This document shows positions 26,698 through 35,069 of a stretch of DNA of 64,000 nucleotides, in pieces. The stretch is from an uncultured Acidimicrobiaceae bacterium (GTDB taxonomy: Bacteria; Actinomycetota; Acidimicrobiia; Acidimicrobiales; SZUA-35): positions 1 to 64,000 of the forward strand of contig CAMYLA010000021.1 of assembly GCA_947259095.1 (NCBI GenBank), in the 5' to 3' direction. Each line of letters starts with the position of its first letter. Position 1 is the first letter of the stretch. The translations under genes were made by a program, and so were the position numbers. The notes beneath the pieces are model-generated. The model was not told where the DNA came from, ran no database searches, and saw only the letters and a list, made by a program, of their open reading frames with translations.

Positions 26698-27609
26698 TCA
26701 AACCTCCCATGGTGGTGTCCAGTCGCCGGAGAGCCGGAACGACAGGGTGGCGTCGTCCTCGATCCGCTTGGCGACATGCAGCTCCCCGGCCGCCGAGCCG
26801 TACCGCTCGGTGGCCCTGGCGAAGGTCTCGTGGGCCCGCTCGGTCATCGGTAGATCGGTGTCGACGTTGCGGGCCAGTTCGGCGGTCAGCCCCAGGTCCT
26901 TCATGCAGAGATCCAGCGGGAACGACGGGTCGTAGTGGCCGGCGAAGATCGATGGGGCATCGTGGCGGGCCACGAAGCTGTCGCCGACCGAATCGGTGAT
27001 GGCATCCCACAACACGTCGAGCGCCACGCCGTTGGCCAGGCCGAGGGCGAACCCCTCGCCGAGCGCCGCGGCATGGATGAACCACAGCTGGTTGGTCACC
27101 AGCTTGGTCACGTTGCCGGTGCCGAGTGGGCCGCAGCGAATCACCCGACCGAGGTGCTCCAGCGTCGGTACCACCCGGTCGAGGTCATGGTCGGCCCCGC
27201 CGGCGAACAGGGTCAGCCTGCCGTTTCTGGCGCCGTCGACCGCTCCGGTGACCGGGGAGTCCACGACCCCGACCCCGGCCGGGGCACGGCCTGCCAGGTC
27301 GAGCACGAGATCGGTTCGGTTGGTGGTGAGATCGACCCACAGATCACCTGCCGACAGTTCGGCCAGGGCTCCCTCTGCCACCATCACCGTCTCCACGTGA
27401 TCGGGCATGGGAAGCGACGTCAACAGCAGATCGGCCTTGGCCGCGCAGTCTGCCGGGCCGTCGGCCTGGTGGGCTCCGCCCGCCACCACCGCGGCCACCG
27501 CGCCGGCATCGATGTCGAATGCGTGGACCTCATGGCCTGCCGCCGCCAGCCGTTTCGCCATCGGGCCGCCCATGTTCCCAAGACCGACGAATCCGATGAC
27601 ATCCGGCAC
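26698..27609 (-). CDS. 3-hydroxyisobutyrate dehydrogenase family oxidoreductase (copy A)
   Basis: A 303-residue beta-hydroxyacid dehydrogenase with GFVGLGNMGGPMAKRL at the N-terminus, VDSPVTGAVDGARNG in the substrate region and the catalytic Lys in GTGNVTKLVTNQL. I choose the GTG at 27609 because TAGTGT lies 7 nt upstream and translation then starts right at the Rossmann strand. ATG 27636 in frame would put that -10 inside the gene. It is the first gene of the dehydrogenase-dioxygenase-dehydrogenase operon. Confidence 0.87.
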   Translation of the reverse strand: MPDVIGFVGLGNMGGPMAKRLAAAGHEVHAFDIDAGAVAAVVAGGAHQADGPADCAAKADLLLTSLPMPDHVETVMVAEGALAELSAGDLWVDLTTNRTDLVLDLAGRAPAGVGVVDSPVTGAVDGARNGRLTLFAGGADHDLDRVVPTLEHLGRVIRCGPLGTGNVTKLVTNQLWFIHAAALGEGFALGLANGVALDVLWDAITDSVGDSFVARHDAPSIFAGHYDPSFPLDLCMKDLGLTAELARNVDTDLPMTERAHETFARATERYGSAAGELHVAKRIEDDATLSFRLSGDWTPPWEV

Positions 27610-27616
27610 ATCGCCA

Positions 27617-27622
27617 ACACTA
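27617..27622 (-). promoter_or_regulatory. Leaderless -10 element of dehydrogenase copy A
   Basis: On the minus strand TAGTGT is followed by 7 nt and then GTG (27609). It faces away from the TATGGT of the divergent SDR gene about 100 nt away. Confidence 0.5.
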
Positions 27623-27720
27623 CCGGTCCCCGCCATCTCACATCGGGAGTTCGGAGTTGGGCCGAACGGCCGGCGCAGCCCATCGGGGCCGCCGACCGGG
27701 GACCGGACGCCGGCGATGAC

Positions 27721-27726
27721 TATGGT
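27721..27726 (+). promoter_or_regulatory. Leaderless -10 element of the SDR gene
   Basis: TATGGT, then 8 nt, then ATG 27735. No ribosome-binding site is present between them. Confidence 0.45.
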
Positions 27727-27734
27727 GCCTGGCC

Positions 27735-28691
27735 ATGACGACCGCAGACGAACTCCGTTTCGACGGTGAGGTGGCCCTGGTCACCGGCGCCGGCCACGGC
27801 CTGGGCCGAGCCCACGCACTGCTGCTGGCCGAACGAGGGGCGGCGGTCGTCGTCAACGATCTCGGCTCGCCGACCATGGGGGGCCAGGACCACGATGGCG
27901 GCCCGGCCCAGGCCGTGGTCGACGAGATTCGCCGATCGGGTGGCACTGCGGTGGCCAACAGCGAGTCGGTGGCCACCAGAGCGGGGGCCGAGTCGATGGT
28001 GGCCATGGCCATCGAGGAGTTCGGCCGGATCGACATCGTGGTCAACAACGCCGGCATCATCCGCAACCGGACCTTCCTGAACATCGGCCCGGACGAGTTC
28101 GAACCGGTGCTCGACGTCCACGTCAAGGGGGCGTTCTTCGTCACCAGGCCGGCCTATGAGCACATGAAAGAACAGGGCCACGGGCGGATCGTCAACACCT
28201 CCTCAGGCTCGGGGCTGTTCGGCTCGTTCGGCCAGTCGGCCTACGCCGCGGCCAAGGCGGCCATCGTCGGCTTCACCAAGACCCTGGCCATCGAGGGTCG
28301 ACGCTACGGGATCGCCGTCAACGCCATCGCCCCCGGCGCCCTGACCAGGATGACCGGCGACGTCCTCGGCGACGGCAGCCCGGCCGCCCAGGCGTTCGGG
28401 TTGTCCGGTGAGGATCTGGCCCGTCGTATCGGCCCGGCCCAGGTGTCGCCGGTGGTGGCCTACCTGGCCCACCGCTCCTGCCGGCTGAGCGGGGAGACGC
28501 TGTCGGCATCGGGTGGGCGGGTCGGTCTGGCCTTCGTCGGCGTGACCGCGGGGATCCACGCCGAGGTACTCACGCCGGAGGCGGTGGCGGCCGGGATCGA
28601 CCGGATCATGGTCCGGGACGACTACCTGGTGCCGTCGTCTGTCGACCAGGAAATGCAGCTGCTCCTGGACCATCTCGACCCCTCCGATTGA
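27735..28691 (+). CDS. SDR family oxidoreductase (multifunctional-enzyme type 2-like)
   Basis: A 318-residue SDR with VTGAGHGLGRAHA, the long insert VVNDLGSPTMGGQDHDGGPA, NNAGIIRN, Ser in VNTSSGSGLFG and the YxxxK pair in SAYAAAKAA. The insert and length match the (3R)-hydroxyacyl-CoA dehydrogenase domain of peroxisomal multifunctional enzyme-type SDRs, so an acyl-CoA substrate is likely. It is divergent from the dehydrogenase/dioxygenase operon. Confidence 0.88.
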   Translation: MTTADELRFDGEVALVTGAGHGLGRAHALLLAERGAAVVVNDLGSPTMGGQDHDGGPAQAVVDEIRRSGGTAVANSESVATRAGAESMVAMAIEEFGRIDIVVNNAGIIRNRTFLNIGPDEFEPVLDVHVKGAFFVTRPAYEHMKEQGHGRIVNTSSGSGLFGSFGQSAYAAAKAAIVGFTKTLAIEGRRYGIAVNAIAPGALTRMTGDVLGDGSPAAQAFGLSGEDLARRIGPAQVSPVVAYLAHRSCRLSGETLSASGGRVGLAFVGVTAGIHAEVLTPEAVAAGIDRIMVRDDYLVPSSVDQEMQLLLDHLDPSD

Positions 28692-28811
28692 GCCTCGCCG
28701 GGGGCTCCCCTGGCGTTTCGGTGCCCACGGTCGACCTTACGGTCTACGATTACCGTCGAGCGACCGGCACGAATAGGGTTGTCGGCAATCGAGCGAACCC
28801 AGGAGTAGCGA

Positions 28812-29009
28812 ATGCGTCTTCGAATCGACGAGGAAAAGTGTCAGGGCCACAACCGCTGTTACGCCTTGGCGCCCGAATTGGTCGACGTTGATGACATGGG
28901 CACGGCCCACGTGCTCAACGATGGCGTGGTACCGGCGGAGCTGGCCGACAAGGCCCAGCTGATCGTCGACAACTGCCCGGAATACGCCATCGAACTGATC
29001 GACGACTGA
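28812..29009 (+). CDS. 3Fe-4S ferredoxin, P450 partner
   Basis: A 65-residue ferredoxin with CQGHNRC (Cys10, His13, Cys16) and Cys54 in NCPEYAI. The His in place of a fourth Cys is the pattern of 3Fe-4S ferredoxins that feed electrons to actinobacterial P450s. AGGAG precedes the ATG. It lies 44 nt upstream of the P450 pseudogene. With that P450 broken, this ferredoxin may now serve another enzyme or be idle. Confidence 0.92.
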   Translation: MRLRIDEEKCQGHNRCYALAPELVDVDDMGTAHVLNDGVVPAELADKAQLIVDNCPEYAIELIDD

Positions 29010-29053
29010 AAGCACGCCTCGACCCGATCCGGTCGGGACGAACAGGAGCAAGC

Positions 29054-30302
29054 ATGAGCAGTAGCGAGACCGACCACGGGGCCAGGGACGAGGCGCCGAT
29101 CTACAACACGCCGCCGGTCACCGACTGGACCAGCGACTACGACATCTTCGATGGCGAGTACGTGACCGATCCGATCCCCATCTGGGACGATCTCCGCCAG
29201 CAGTGTCCGATCGCCCACACCGAACGATGGGGCGGGTCGTGGATGCCGACGAGGCACGCCGATCTCCAGGCGTTGGCCAAGATCGTGCCCGAGCTCTCGT
29301 CGACCGATCCGCTGGTCGTCAGCATGCCGGAGGACATCGCCGACCCGACGGCGGTGGAAGAGCAGGAGCCGGGCATGGGTGCCCCGCCCATCAGCGCCGA
29401 TCCCCCGCTTTCGGAGTGGACCCGGCGGATCATCCTGCCGACCTTTGCCCCGAAGGCCGTCGAGAGCTACCGGGACTACACCGAGCAGCTCTGCCACACC
29501 CTGATCGACGGTTTCATCGAGGAGGGTGCCTGTGACGCCGCCGAGCAGTACGCCCAGCAGATCCCGCCCCGGGTCATCGCCCACCTCCTCGGCATCGACC
29601 CGAACAAGGCCGATGACTTCACCATGTGGGTCCGGGGGGTGCTGGAGTTCGGACTCTACGACCCCAAGCTGCGGATCAAGTATCGCGACATCATCCGCGA
29701 GTTCCTGATCGCCGAGGTCTCGTCCCGGGCCGCCGAACCCCGCGACGACAAGCTCTCGGAGTACCTGGCGGCCGACATCCCCGAGGGTGTGGATCGGATC
29801 AGGCTGGTGGTCGGGATCGCCAACCTGCTGTTGATCGCCGGTATCGACACCACCTGGAGCTCGATCGGCTCGGCGCTGTTCCACTTCGGCACCCACCCCG
29901 AGGATCGGCGGCGGTTGGCGGCCGACGATTCGCTGTTCCCGACCGCCATCGAGGAAATGCTCCGCTACTACTCGCCGGTGACGATGGCCAGGGTCGCCCT
30001 GGAAGACGTCGAGTACGGCGATGTCACCTTCAAAGAGGGCGACAAGGTGCTGATGAACTTCCCGGCCGCCAATCACGACTCAGATCCTGATCGACCGCGA
30101 ACGAAACCGCCACATCGCCTTCGGCTCCGGCATTCATCGTTGTGCCGGCTCCAACCTGGCCAGGTTGGAGATGGACGTGGCCCTGCGGGTCTGGTTCGAG
30201 CGGATTCCCGACTTCGAGGTGTCGGACACCGATGGTGTCACCTGGGCCGGGGGCCAGGTCCGAGGACCTCGAATCCTCCCGATGCGTTTTCCCTCGGCCT
30301 GA
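29054..30302 (+). pseudogene. Cytochrome P450, frameshifted before the heme-binding loop
   Basis: Reading from ATG 29054 (AGGAG upstream) gives a normal P450: the I-helix segment LLLIAGIDTTWSSIG, the ExxR in IEEMLRYYSP and VLMNFPAANHD. At about 30078-30081 the frame shifts by one. The rest of the protein, including RHIAFGSGIHRCAGSNLARL with the heme Cys codon at 30141-30143, lies in the next frame and ends at TGA 30302. Homologues have several more residues between NHD and the following ILIDRE segment, so a short deletion is likely. As written, the product lacks the heme ligand. Confidence 0.88.
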
Positions 30303-30353
30303 GCATTTCGGTAAGTCTTCGGGGAGTCAAACCCCTCAAAGAGCAAAGAAGTT

Positions 30354-30382
30354 TTGACGTCGACCCAAGAACTGCATATTTT
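30354..30382 (+). promoter_or_regulatory. Promoter of the RamB-like regulator
   Basis: TTGACG (30354-30359), 17-nt spacer, TATTTT (30377-30382), then 7 nt to ATG 30390. This is the best consensus promoter in the window, and it predicts a leaderless mRNA. AT-rich flanks (GTTTTGAC and CATATTTTT) stand out from the GC-rich background. Confidence 0.75.
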
Positions 30383-30389
30383 TGGGTGT

Positions 30390-31832
30390 ATGCCCCAGCC
30401 GGTCCTCGGAAAACGTGTTCGCTACCACCGACGACAGGCCGGACTCACCCTGGACGGCCTGAGCGAGGCCGTCGGTCGTCCCGCGTCCTACCTGTCGCAG
30501 CTCGAGAACGGCCTCAATGACCCTCGGGCGTCCCTGATCGAGCGACTGGCAGAAGCCCTCGACTGCACCCAGGAGGATCTCACCGATCCGATCCCGCCGA
30601 CCCGGCGGGACGAACTGGAGATCGCGGTCGAGCAGCATCAGCAGGAACTGCGCTACCAGGAGCTGAACCTCGCCCACTTCAAGCCGACGACCAGAACCCC
30701 GGACGAGGTCCTCGAACACCTGTCGGCGCTGTACAAGTCGCTGCTGGCGGCCGACGCCGCAGCGGCGATACGGCCCGGGGACGATCAGCGTCAGGCCAAC
30801 AACCAACTCCGCCAGGAGATGCGGGACCAGAACAACTACTTCGGCGACATCGAGGCCGAAGCCCAGCGGGTCCTGGCCCTCACCGGCTACGACGGCGGCC
30901 CGATCTCCGAACGCATCCTGACCGATGTGGTGGCCCACTTCGGCTTCACCATCGAGCGGATCCAGGACCTGCCGGAGTCCACCCGCTCCATCACCGATCA
31001 GCGGGCCCGCAAGATCTACATCCCGCAACGAAACAAGCTGACGACCAGGGCCGCCCGCTCGGTGGTGCTCCAGACGCTGGGCCACTTCGTTCTTGGTCAT
31101 CGCGACACCGACGACTTCGCAGACTACGTCCGGCAACGGGTCGAGTCGAACTACTTCGCCGGGGCCGTCCTGGCCCCCGAGCAGGCGGCGGTGAGGTTCC
31201 TCAGGGCGGCCTACGACCGAAAGGACATCAGCGTCGAGGACCTCCGGGAGGTGTTCTACATCTCCTATGAGATGGCGGCTCACCGGTTGACCAACCTGGC
31301 GACCGAGCACTTCGGCATCACCTTGCACTTCATCCGCTCCGACGACGAGGGGGTGATCTGGAAGGCGTACCAGAACGACGACGTGCCGATGCCGGCCGAC
31401 GCCGACGGCACCGTCGAGGGTCAACGTCTGTGCCGGATGTGGGGCACCCGTCAGGCCTTCACCTCGGCGGAGGCGTTCGACATGTACTACCAGTGGACCG
31501 AGACCAACGACGGCGACTACTGGTGTGTCACCTACATCGAGCCGGACCGGACCCCACCCCATGCGGTCACCGTCGGCACCGACGCCGAGCAGGCCCAGTA
31601 CTTCAGGGGAAGCGACACCGAGCAGCGGCTGGTGTCGCGCTGCCCAAGCCCGTCATGCTGCCGGGAGCCAAGGCCAACCCAGAGCCAGCGGTGGCGGGGG
31701 GCGGCCTGGCCCTCGGCCAGGGATCGCAGCCACGTGCTCTCCGGCCTGCCGGCAGAACGACCCGATTTCTCGAAGTTCCCCGGTGTCGACATGGTCCAGG
31801 TGTTCGAGTTCCTGGACCGCCACTCCGGCTAG
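30390..31832 (+). CDS. XRE/DUF2083 transcriptional regulator, RamB-like
   Basis: A 480-residue regulator. It has an N-terminal XRE helix-turn-helix (VRYHRRQAGLTLDGLSEAVG, then ASYLSQLENG; residues 8-65). An IrrE/ImmA-like middle (about 150-245) has TLGHFVLGH in place of a HExxH motif. The C-terminal short-chain fatty-acyl regulator domain has conserved Cys in SRCPSPSCCREP. This architecture is that of RamB and related regulators of acetate, glyoxylate and propionate metabolism, thought to sense acyl-CoA. ATG 30390 is set by the promoter 7 nt upstream; an in-frame ATG lies earlier at 30354, inside the promoter. Confidence 0.9.
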   Translation: MPQPVLGKRVRYHRRQAGLTLDGLSEAVGRPASYLSQLENGLNDPRASLIERLAEALDCTQEDLTDPIPPTRRDELEIAVEQHQQELRYQELNLAHFKPTTRTPDEVLEHLSALYKSLLAADAAAAIRPGDDQRQANNQLRQEMRDQNNYFGDIEAEAQRVLALTGYDGGPISERILTDVVAHFGFTIERIQDLPESTRSITDQRARKIYIPQRNKLTTRAARSVVLQTLGHFVLGHRDTDDFADYVRQRVESNYFAGAVLAPEQAAVRFLRAAYDRKDISVEDLREVFYISYEMAAHRLTNLATEHFGITLHFIRSDDEGVIWKAYQNDDVPMPADADGTVEGQRLCRMWGTRQAFTSAEAFDMYYQWTETNDGDYWCVTYIEPDRTPPHAVTVGTDAEQAQYFRGSDTEQRLVSRCPSPSCCREPRPTQSQRWRGAAWPSARDRSHVLSGLPAERPDFSKFPGVDMVQVFEFLDRHSG

Positions 31833-31852
31833 ATCACCGCCCTCGCCCCCGG

Positions 31853-31878
31853 TAACGCAACCAATCAATTGCGCGTTA
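31853..31878. promoter_or_regulatory. Inverted repeat in the gap between the RamB-like and dppD genes
   Basis: TAACGCAA (31853-31860) faces TTGCGCGTTA (31869-31878) across an 8-nt AT-rich loop, with two extra bases in one arm. No T-run follows, so a weak bidirectional terminator or an operator are both possible. Confidence 0.4.
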
Positions 31879-31908
31879 TGGACTGGCCGGGTATTCACCA
31901 CCCACAGT

Positions 31909-31965
31909 ATGGACCTGGCCCCGGTGATCGCCCGGGTTCGGGAACTCGACACCGCCGGCGCCTAG
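31909..31965 (+). other. 18-codon open frame, possible 5' gene remnant
   Basis: ATG 31909 opens MDLAPVIARVRELDTAGA and stops at TAG 31965. It looks like a natural protein N-terminus. A weak promoter-like pair (TTGCGC, 17 nt, TATTCA) lies upstream. There is no ribosome site. It ends where the dppD gene converges. Confidence 0.25.
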
Positions 31966-32987
31966 ACCGCTGGCGGTTCGACCGACACCGCTCCCGTCAG
32001 TTCGAGTTCGTGGTGCCGCCCGCAACGGACCCAGCGATCAAGGCCACTCAGCAACATCTCCTGGGGCTCCTGGCAGCCGGCACCGGCGTGTTCGCATCGG
32101 GGCCCGAATCGACAACCGTCAGGAAAGTCGATCGGTGATGGGACCCGGCCGGGGATCGATCGGAGGTCCTGGGCTGCCACGCCCGGCCGGGGGATTGCCG
32201 ACAGCAGACCGGAGGTGTACGGATGCTTCGGTCGTTCGAGGGCCTCGTCCACGCTGCACTGCTCCACGATCTGCCCGGCGTACATCGTGAGCACCCGATC
32301 ACAGGTCTCGGCAACCACCCCGAGATCGTGGGTGATCAACAGCAGCGCAGTGCCGTGTTCGGCGCTGAGCTTGACGATCAGGTCGAGCACCTGGGCCTGG
32401 ATCGTCACGTCGAGGGCGGTGGTCGGTTCATCGGCCACCAGCAGCTGCGGCTCGCACACCAGGGCCATGGCAATCATGGCCCGCTGCCGCATACCGCCGG
32501 ACAGTTGATGGGGATACTCTCGGTAGCGACGTTTCGGCTCGGGAATCCCGACCTCGGCCAGCAGATCGATCGAACGCTCCCTGGCTTGCGCCTTGCTCAC
32601 CTTCTGGTGGGTGCGGAAGGTGGCCGATATCTGCTGGCCGACGGTGAAGACCGGATCGAGCGCGGTCATCGGTTCCTGGAAGATCATCGAGACCTGCTGG
32701 CCCCGGGTCTTCTGCAGCTCCTTGCGGGGGAGGGTCAGCAGGTCCCGACCTTTGAGCAACACCGATCCGCTCACCTGGGCCGCCGGCGGCGTCAAGCCGA
32801 GCAGGGCCAGCCCGGTGAGCGACTTGCCGCTGCCGCTCTCGCCCACCATGCCGACCCGCTCCCCGGCGCCGATGGTGAAACTGGATCCGCTCACCGCCTG
32901 GGCCGGCCCCCGGACGGTGTCGAAGGAGATGGACAGATCGCGGACCTCCAGCAACGACGAGCCGTCGCCTGATCTCGAACCGGTCAT
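31962..32987 (-). CDS. Peptide/nickel ABC transporter ATP-binding protein (DppD/OppD type)
   Basis: A 341-residue ATPase with Walker A GESGSGKS, signature LSGGMRQRAMIA, Walker B LLVADEPTTALD and the C-terminal oligopeptide-transporter domain (SPIDFPDGCRFGPRCEHAGAGC) with clustered Cys. It energises import through DppB and DppC. Its ATG overlaps the dppC stop by 4 nt. It is the last gene of the importer operon. Confidence 0.9.
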   Translation of the reverse strand: MTGSRSGDGSSLLEVRDLSISFDTVRGPAQAVSGSSFTIGAGERVGMVGESGSGKSLTGLALLGLTPPAAQVSGSVLLKGRDLLTLPRKELQKTRGQQVSMIFQEPMTALDPVFTVGQQISATFRTHQKVSKAQARERSIDLLAEVGIPEPKRRYREYPHQLSGGMRQRAMIAMALVCEPQLLVADEPTTALDVTIQAQVLDLIVKLSAEHGTALLLITHDLGVVAETCDRVLTMYAGQIVEQCSVDEALERPKHPYTSGLLSAIPRPGVAAQDLRSIPGRVPSPIDFPDGCRFGPRCEHAGAGCQEPQEMLLSGLDRWVRCGRHHELELTGAVSVEPPAV

Positions 32988-34054
32988 GGTGTCACCTGTC
33001 CCGCCCGATTGGCTCCGACGCCGACCTGTTCGACGTCGGTCGCCTCCGCTTCGGGTTCCTTCGCCCCGGTCCCGCTCGCCGACGATCGCCGACCGGCCTT
33101 GGCGATGGCTCGACGGAGCCGCCGCTCGGTCCCGGCCACCGGGTCCAGGCTGTCCCGTAGCGAGTCCCCGAGGGCGTTGATGGCCAGCACGGTGAGGGCG
33201 ATGGCCAGGCCCGGCGCATACAGCTGCACCGCCGGCGACACTTGTAGATATTGGGATGAGCGGCTGAGCATGCCACCCCAGCTCGGTGTCGGCGGCTGCG
33301 CTCCGAGGCCGAGGAACGAAAGCGCCGCCTCGGCCAGGAAGGCAACGGCCAGCAGCAGCGCAGCCTGGACGATGATCGGTTGAATGGCGTTGGGAAGGAT
33401 GTGGCGAACGACGGTCCGCCAGGAGGGGCTGCCGTACTGTTCGGCTGCGTCGACGTACAGGTGGTTCTTGGTGGCCAGTACCTGGCCCCGCATCAGCCGG
33501 GCCACGCTTGGGGCGAACGTGACACCGACCGCCACCATGGCGTTGGTCAGGCCCGGTCCCAGCGCCGCCACCAGACCGATGGCCAACACAATGGCGGGGA
33601 ACCCGAGGATTGAGTCGACGATCCGCATCAGCACGTTCTCGGCCAGCCCGCCGAGGTACCCGGCAATCAGGCCGACCGGAATGCCGAGGATCATACTCAC
33701 CGTCACCGCCAGGAAGGCCCCGAACATCGAGACCCGTGCGCCGTAGAGGAGCCGGCTGAAGAAGTCGCGGCCGATGTCGTCGGTCCCGAGGAGGTGTTCG
33801 GCCGACGGTTCGGCCAGGATGCTGCGGAGATTCTGCTCGATCGGATCCGCCGGCGCCAGCAGCGGAGCGAAGACGGCAACGAACAACACGAGGAGGATCC
33901 AGGCCAACGCCACCCTGGCCCGGGTGTCGGCCCAGAGCCAATCCAACCTCGCAAGACGGGGGGCGCGGCCACCGGCGGTGATCGCAGGCTGATCCACCGC
34001 CGCCGGGTCGGCTGATGCGGTCGGGTCGGAGGCTCGATTCGTCTGGTCCGCCAT
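32984..34054 (-). CDS. Peptide/nickel ABC transporter permease (DppC type)
   Basis: A 356-residue permease with about six transmembrane helices and the EAA loop (YVDAAEQYGSPSWRTVVRHILP). HLLGTDDIGRDFFSRLLYGARVS is the DppC/OppC signature. The C-terminal 50 residues form an unusual hydrophilic tail rich in Arg, Glu and Ala. ATG 34054 shares its A with the dppB stop. Confidence 0.9.
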   Translation of the reverse strand: MADQTNRASDPTASADPAAVDQPAITAGGRAPRLARLDWLWADTRARVALAWILLVLFVAVFAPLLAPADPIEQNLRSILAEPSAEHLLGTDDIGRDFFSRLLYGARVSMFGAFLAVTVSMILGIPVGLIAGYLGGLAENVLMRIVDSILGFPAIVLAIGLVAALGPGLTNAMVAVGVTFAPSVARLMRGQVLATKNHLYVDAAEQYGSPSWRTVVRHILPNAIQPIIVQAALLLAVAFLAEAALSFLGLGAQPPTPSWGGMLSRSSQYLQVSPAVQLYAPGLAIALTVLAINALGDSLRDSLDPVAGTERRLRRAIAKAGRRSSASGTGAKEPEAEATDVEQVGVGANRAGQVTP

Positions 34055-34992
34055 CACTGGATCCTCGGGTCGATGATGCGGTAGGCGATGTCGATGACCA
34101 GGTTGATGGCCAGCACGATCAATACGTAGGTCAGAACCACCCCCTGGATGACCGGGAAGTCCCGCCCGGAGGCGGCGTTGATCACCCGGAAGCCCATGCC
34201 CGGAATGGCGAATACCGCCTCGACGACGACGGTGGCTCCGAGGGTGGTGTTGACCAGCAGTCCGATCACCGTCACGATCGTTACCGCCGAATTTCGTAGG
34301 GCGTGCTTCCAGACGATCGTCCGCCACGGCAGTCCCTTGGCCTCGTGGGTTCGTACCGAGTCGGCGCCCAGCGATTCGATCATGGCGCCACGGACCTGGC
34401 GGGTCACGATGGCGATCCCCGAGGTCGAGACGACGAACGCCGGCAGGACCGTGTGGCGGAACGCCTCGCCAAGGCCATCGCTGAGGGTGGCGAAGCCGCG
34501 GGCGGGGAAGATCTTCCAGTTGATGGCCAAGGCGGTGATCAACACCAGCCCCAGCCAGAAGTTGGGGATCGACACGCCGACGGCCGAGCCGCTGGTGATC
34601 GCCACGTCCGTCGGGCTGTTGGCCCGGGTTGCGGCCAGGATTCCCAGCGGTATCCCCACCACCACCGAGATCGCCACACCGGCCAGGACCAGCTGCAGCG
34701 TGACCGGCAGGCTGTTGGCGATGGTGGTGCCGACCCGCTCCGAGCCGATGATCGATTCACCGAGATCGCCGGTGATCACATCACCCAGCCATTTTCCGTA
34801 CTGGACGATCAAAGGGTCGTTCAGGCCCAGCTGTTCGCGAACCTCGGCGATCCGCTCCTCGGTGGCGTTCTCGCCGAGAACGACCGTTGCCGGATCGGCC
34901 GGCCCGATATGTTGCAGCCCGAAGATGGTGAACGTGGCGAACAGCAATGTCGGGATGATGGCCAGAAATCGGGTGCCGAGCAGTCGAAGCAT
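34054..34992 (-). CDS. Peptide/nickel ABC transporter permease (DppB type)
   Basis: A 312-residue permease with an N-terminal helix LGTRFLAIIPTLLFATFTIF, the periplasmic segment REQLGLNDPLIVQYGKWLG, and the EAA-type loop (RTHEAKGLPWRTIVWKHALR). It pairs with DppC. AGGAAG precedes the ATG. It lies 77 nt after the binding-protein gene. Confidence 0.9.
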   Translation of the reverse strand: MLRLLGTRFLAIIPTLLFATFTIFGLQHIGPADPATVVLGENATEERIAEVREQLGLNDPLIVQYGKWLGDVITGDLGESIIGSERVGTTIANSLPVTLQLVLAGVAISVVVGIPLGILAATRANSPTDVAITSGSAVGVSIPNFWLGLVLITALAINWKIFPARGFATLSDGLGEAFRHTVLPAFVVSTSGIAIVTRQVRGAMIESLGADSVRTHEAKGLPWRTIVWKHALRNSAVTIVTVIGLLVNTTLGATVVVEAVFAIPGMGFRVINAASGRDFPVIQGVVLTYVLIVLAINLVIDIAYRIIDPRIQ

Positions 34993-35069
34993 GAATTGGT
35001 GTCTTCCTGGGGATCGGCGCTGGGGGCCGACCGATCACGGCCGGCCCCCAACGGTTCAAGTGGTGCCGG

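Noticed and set aside
30303-30520. Extension of the P450 frame past 30302
   Set aside because: The reading from 29054 stays open to 30520 only because of the frame change. It then overlaps the promoter and start of the RamB-like gene and has no P450 similarity.
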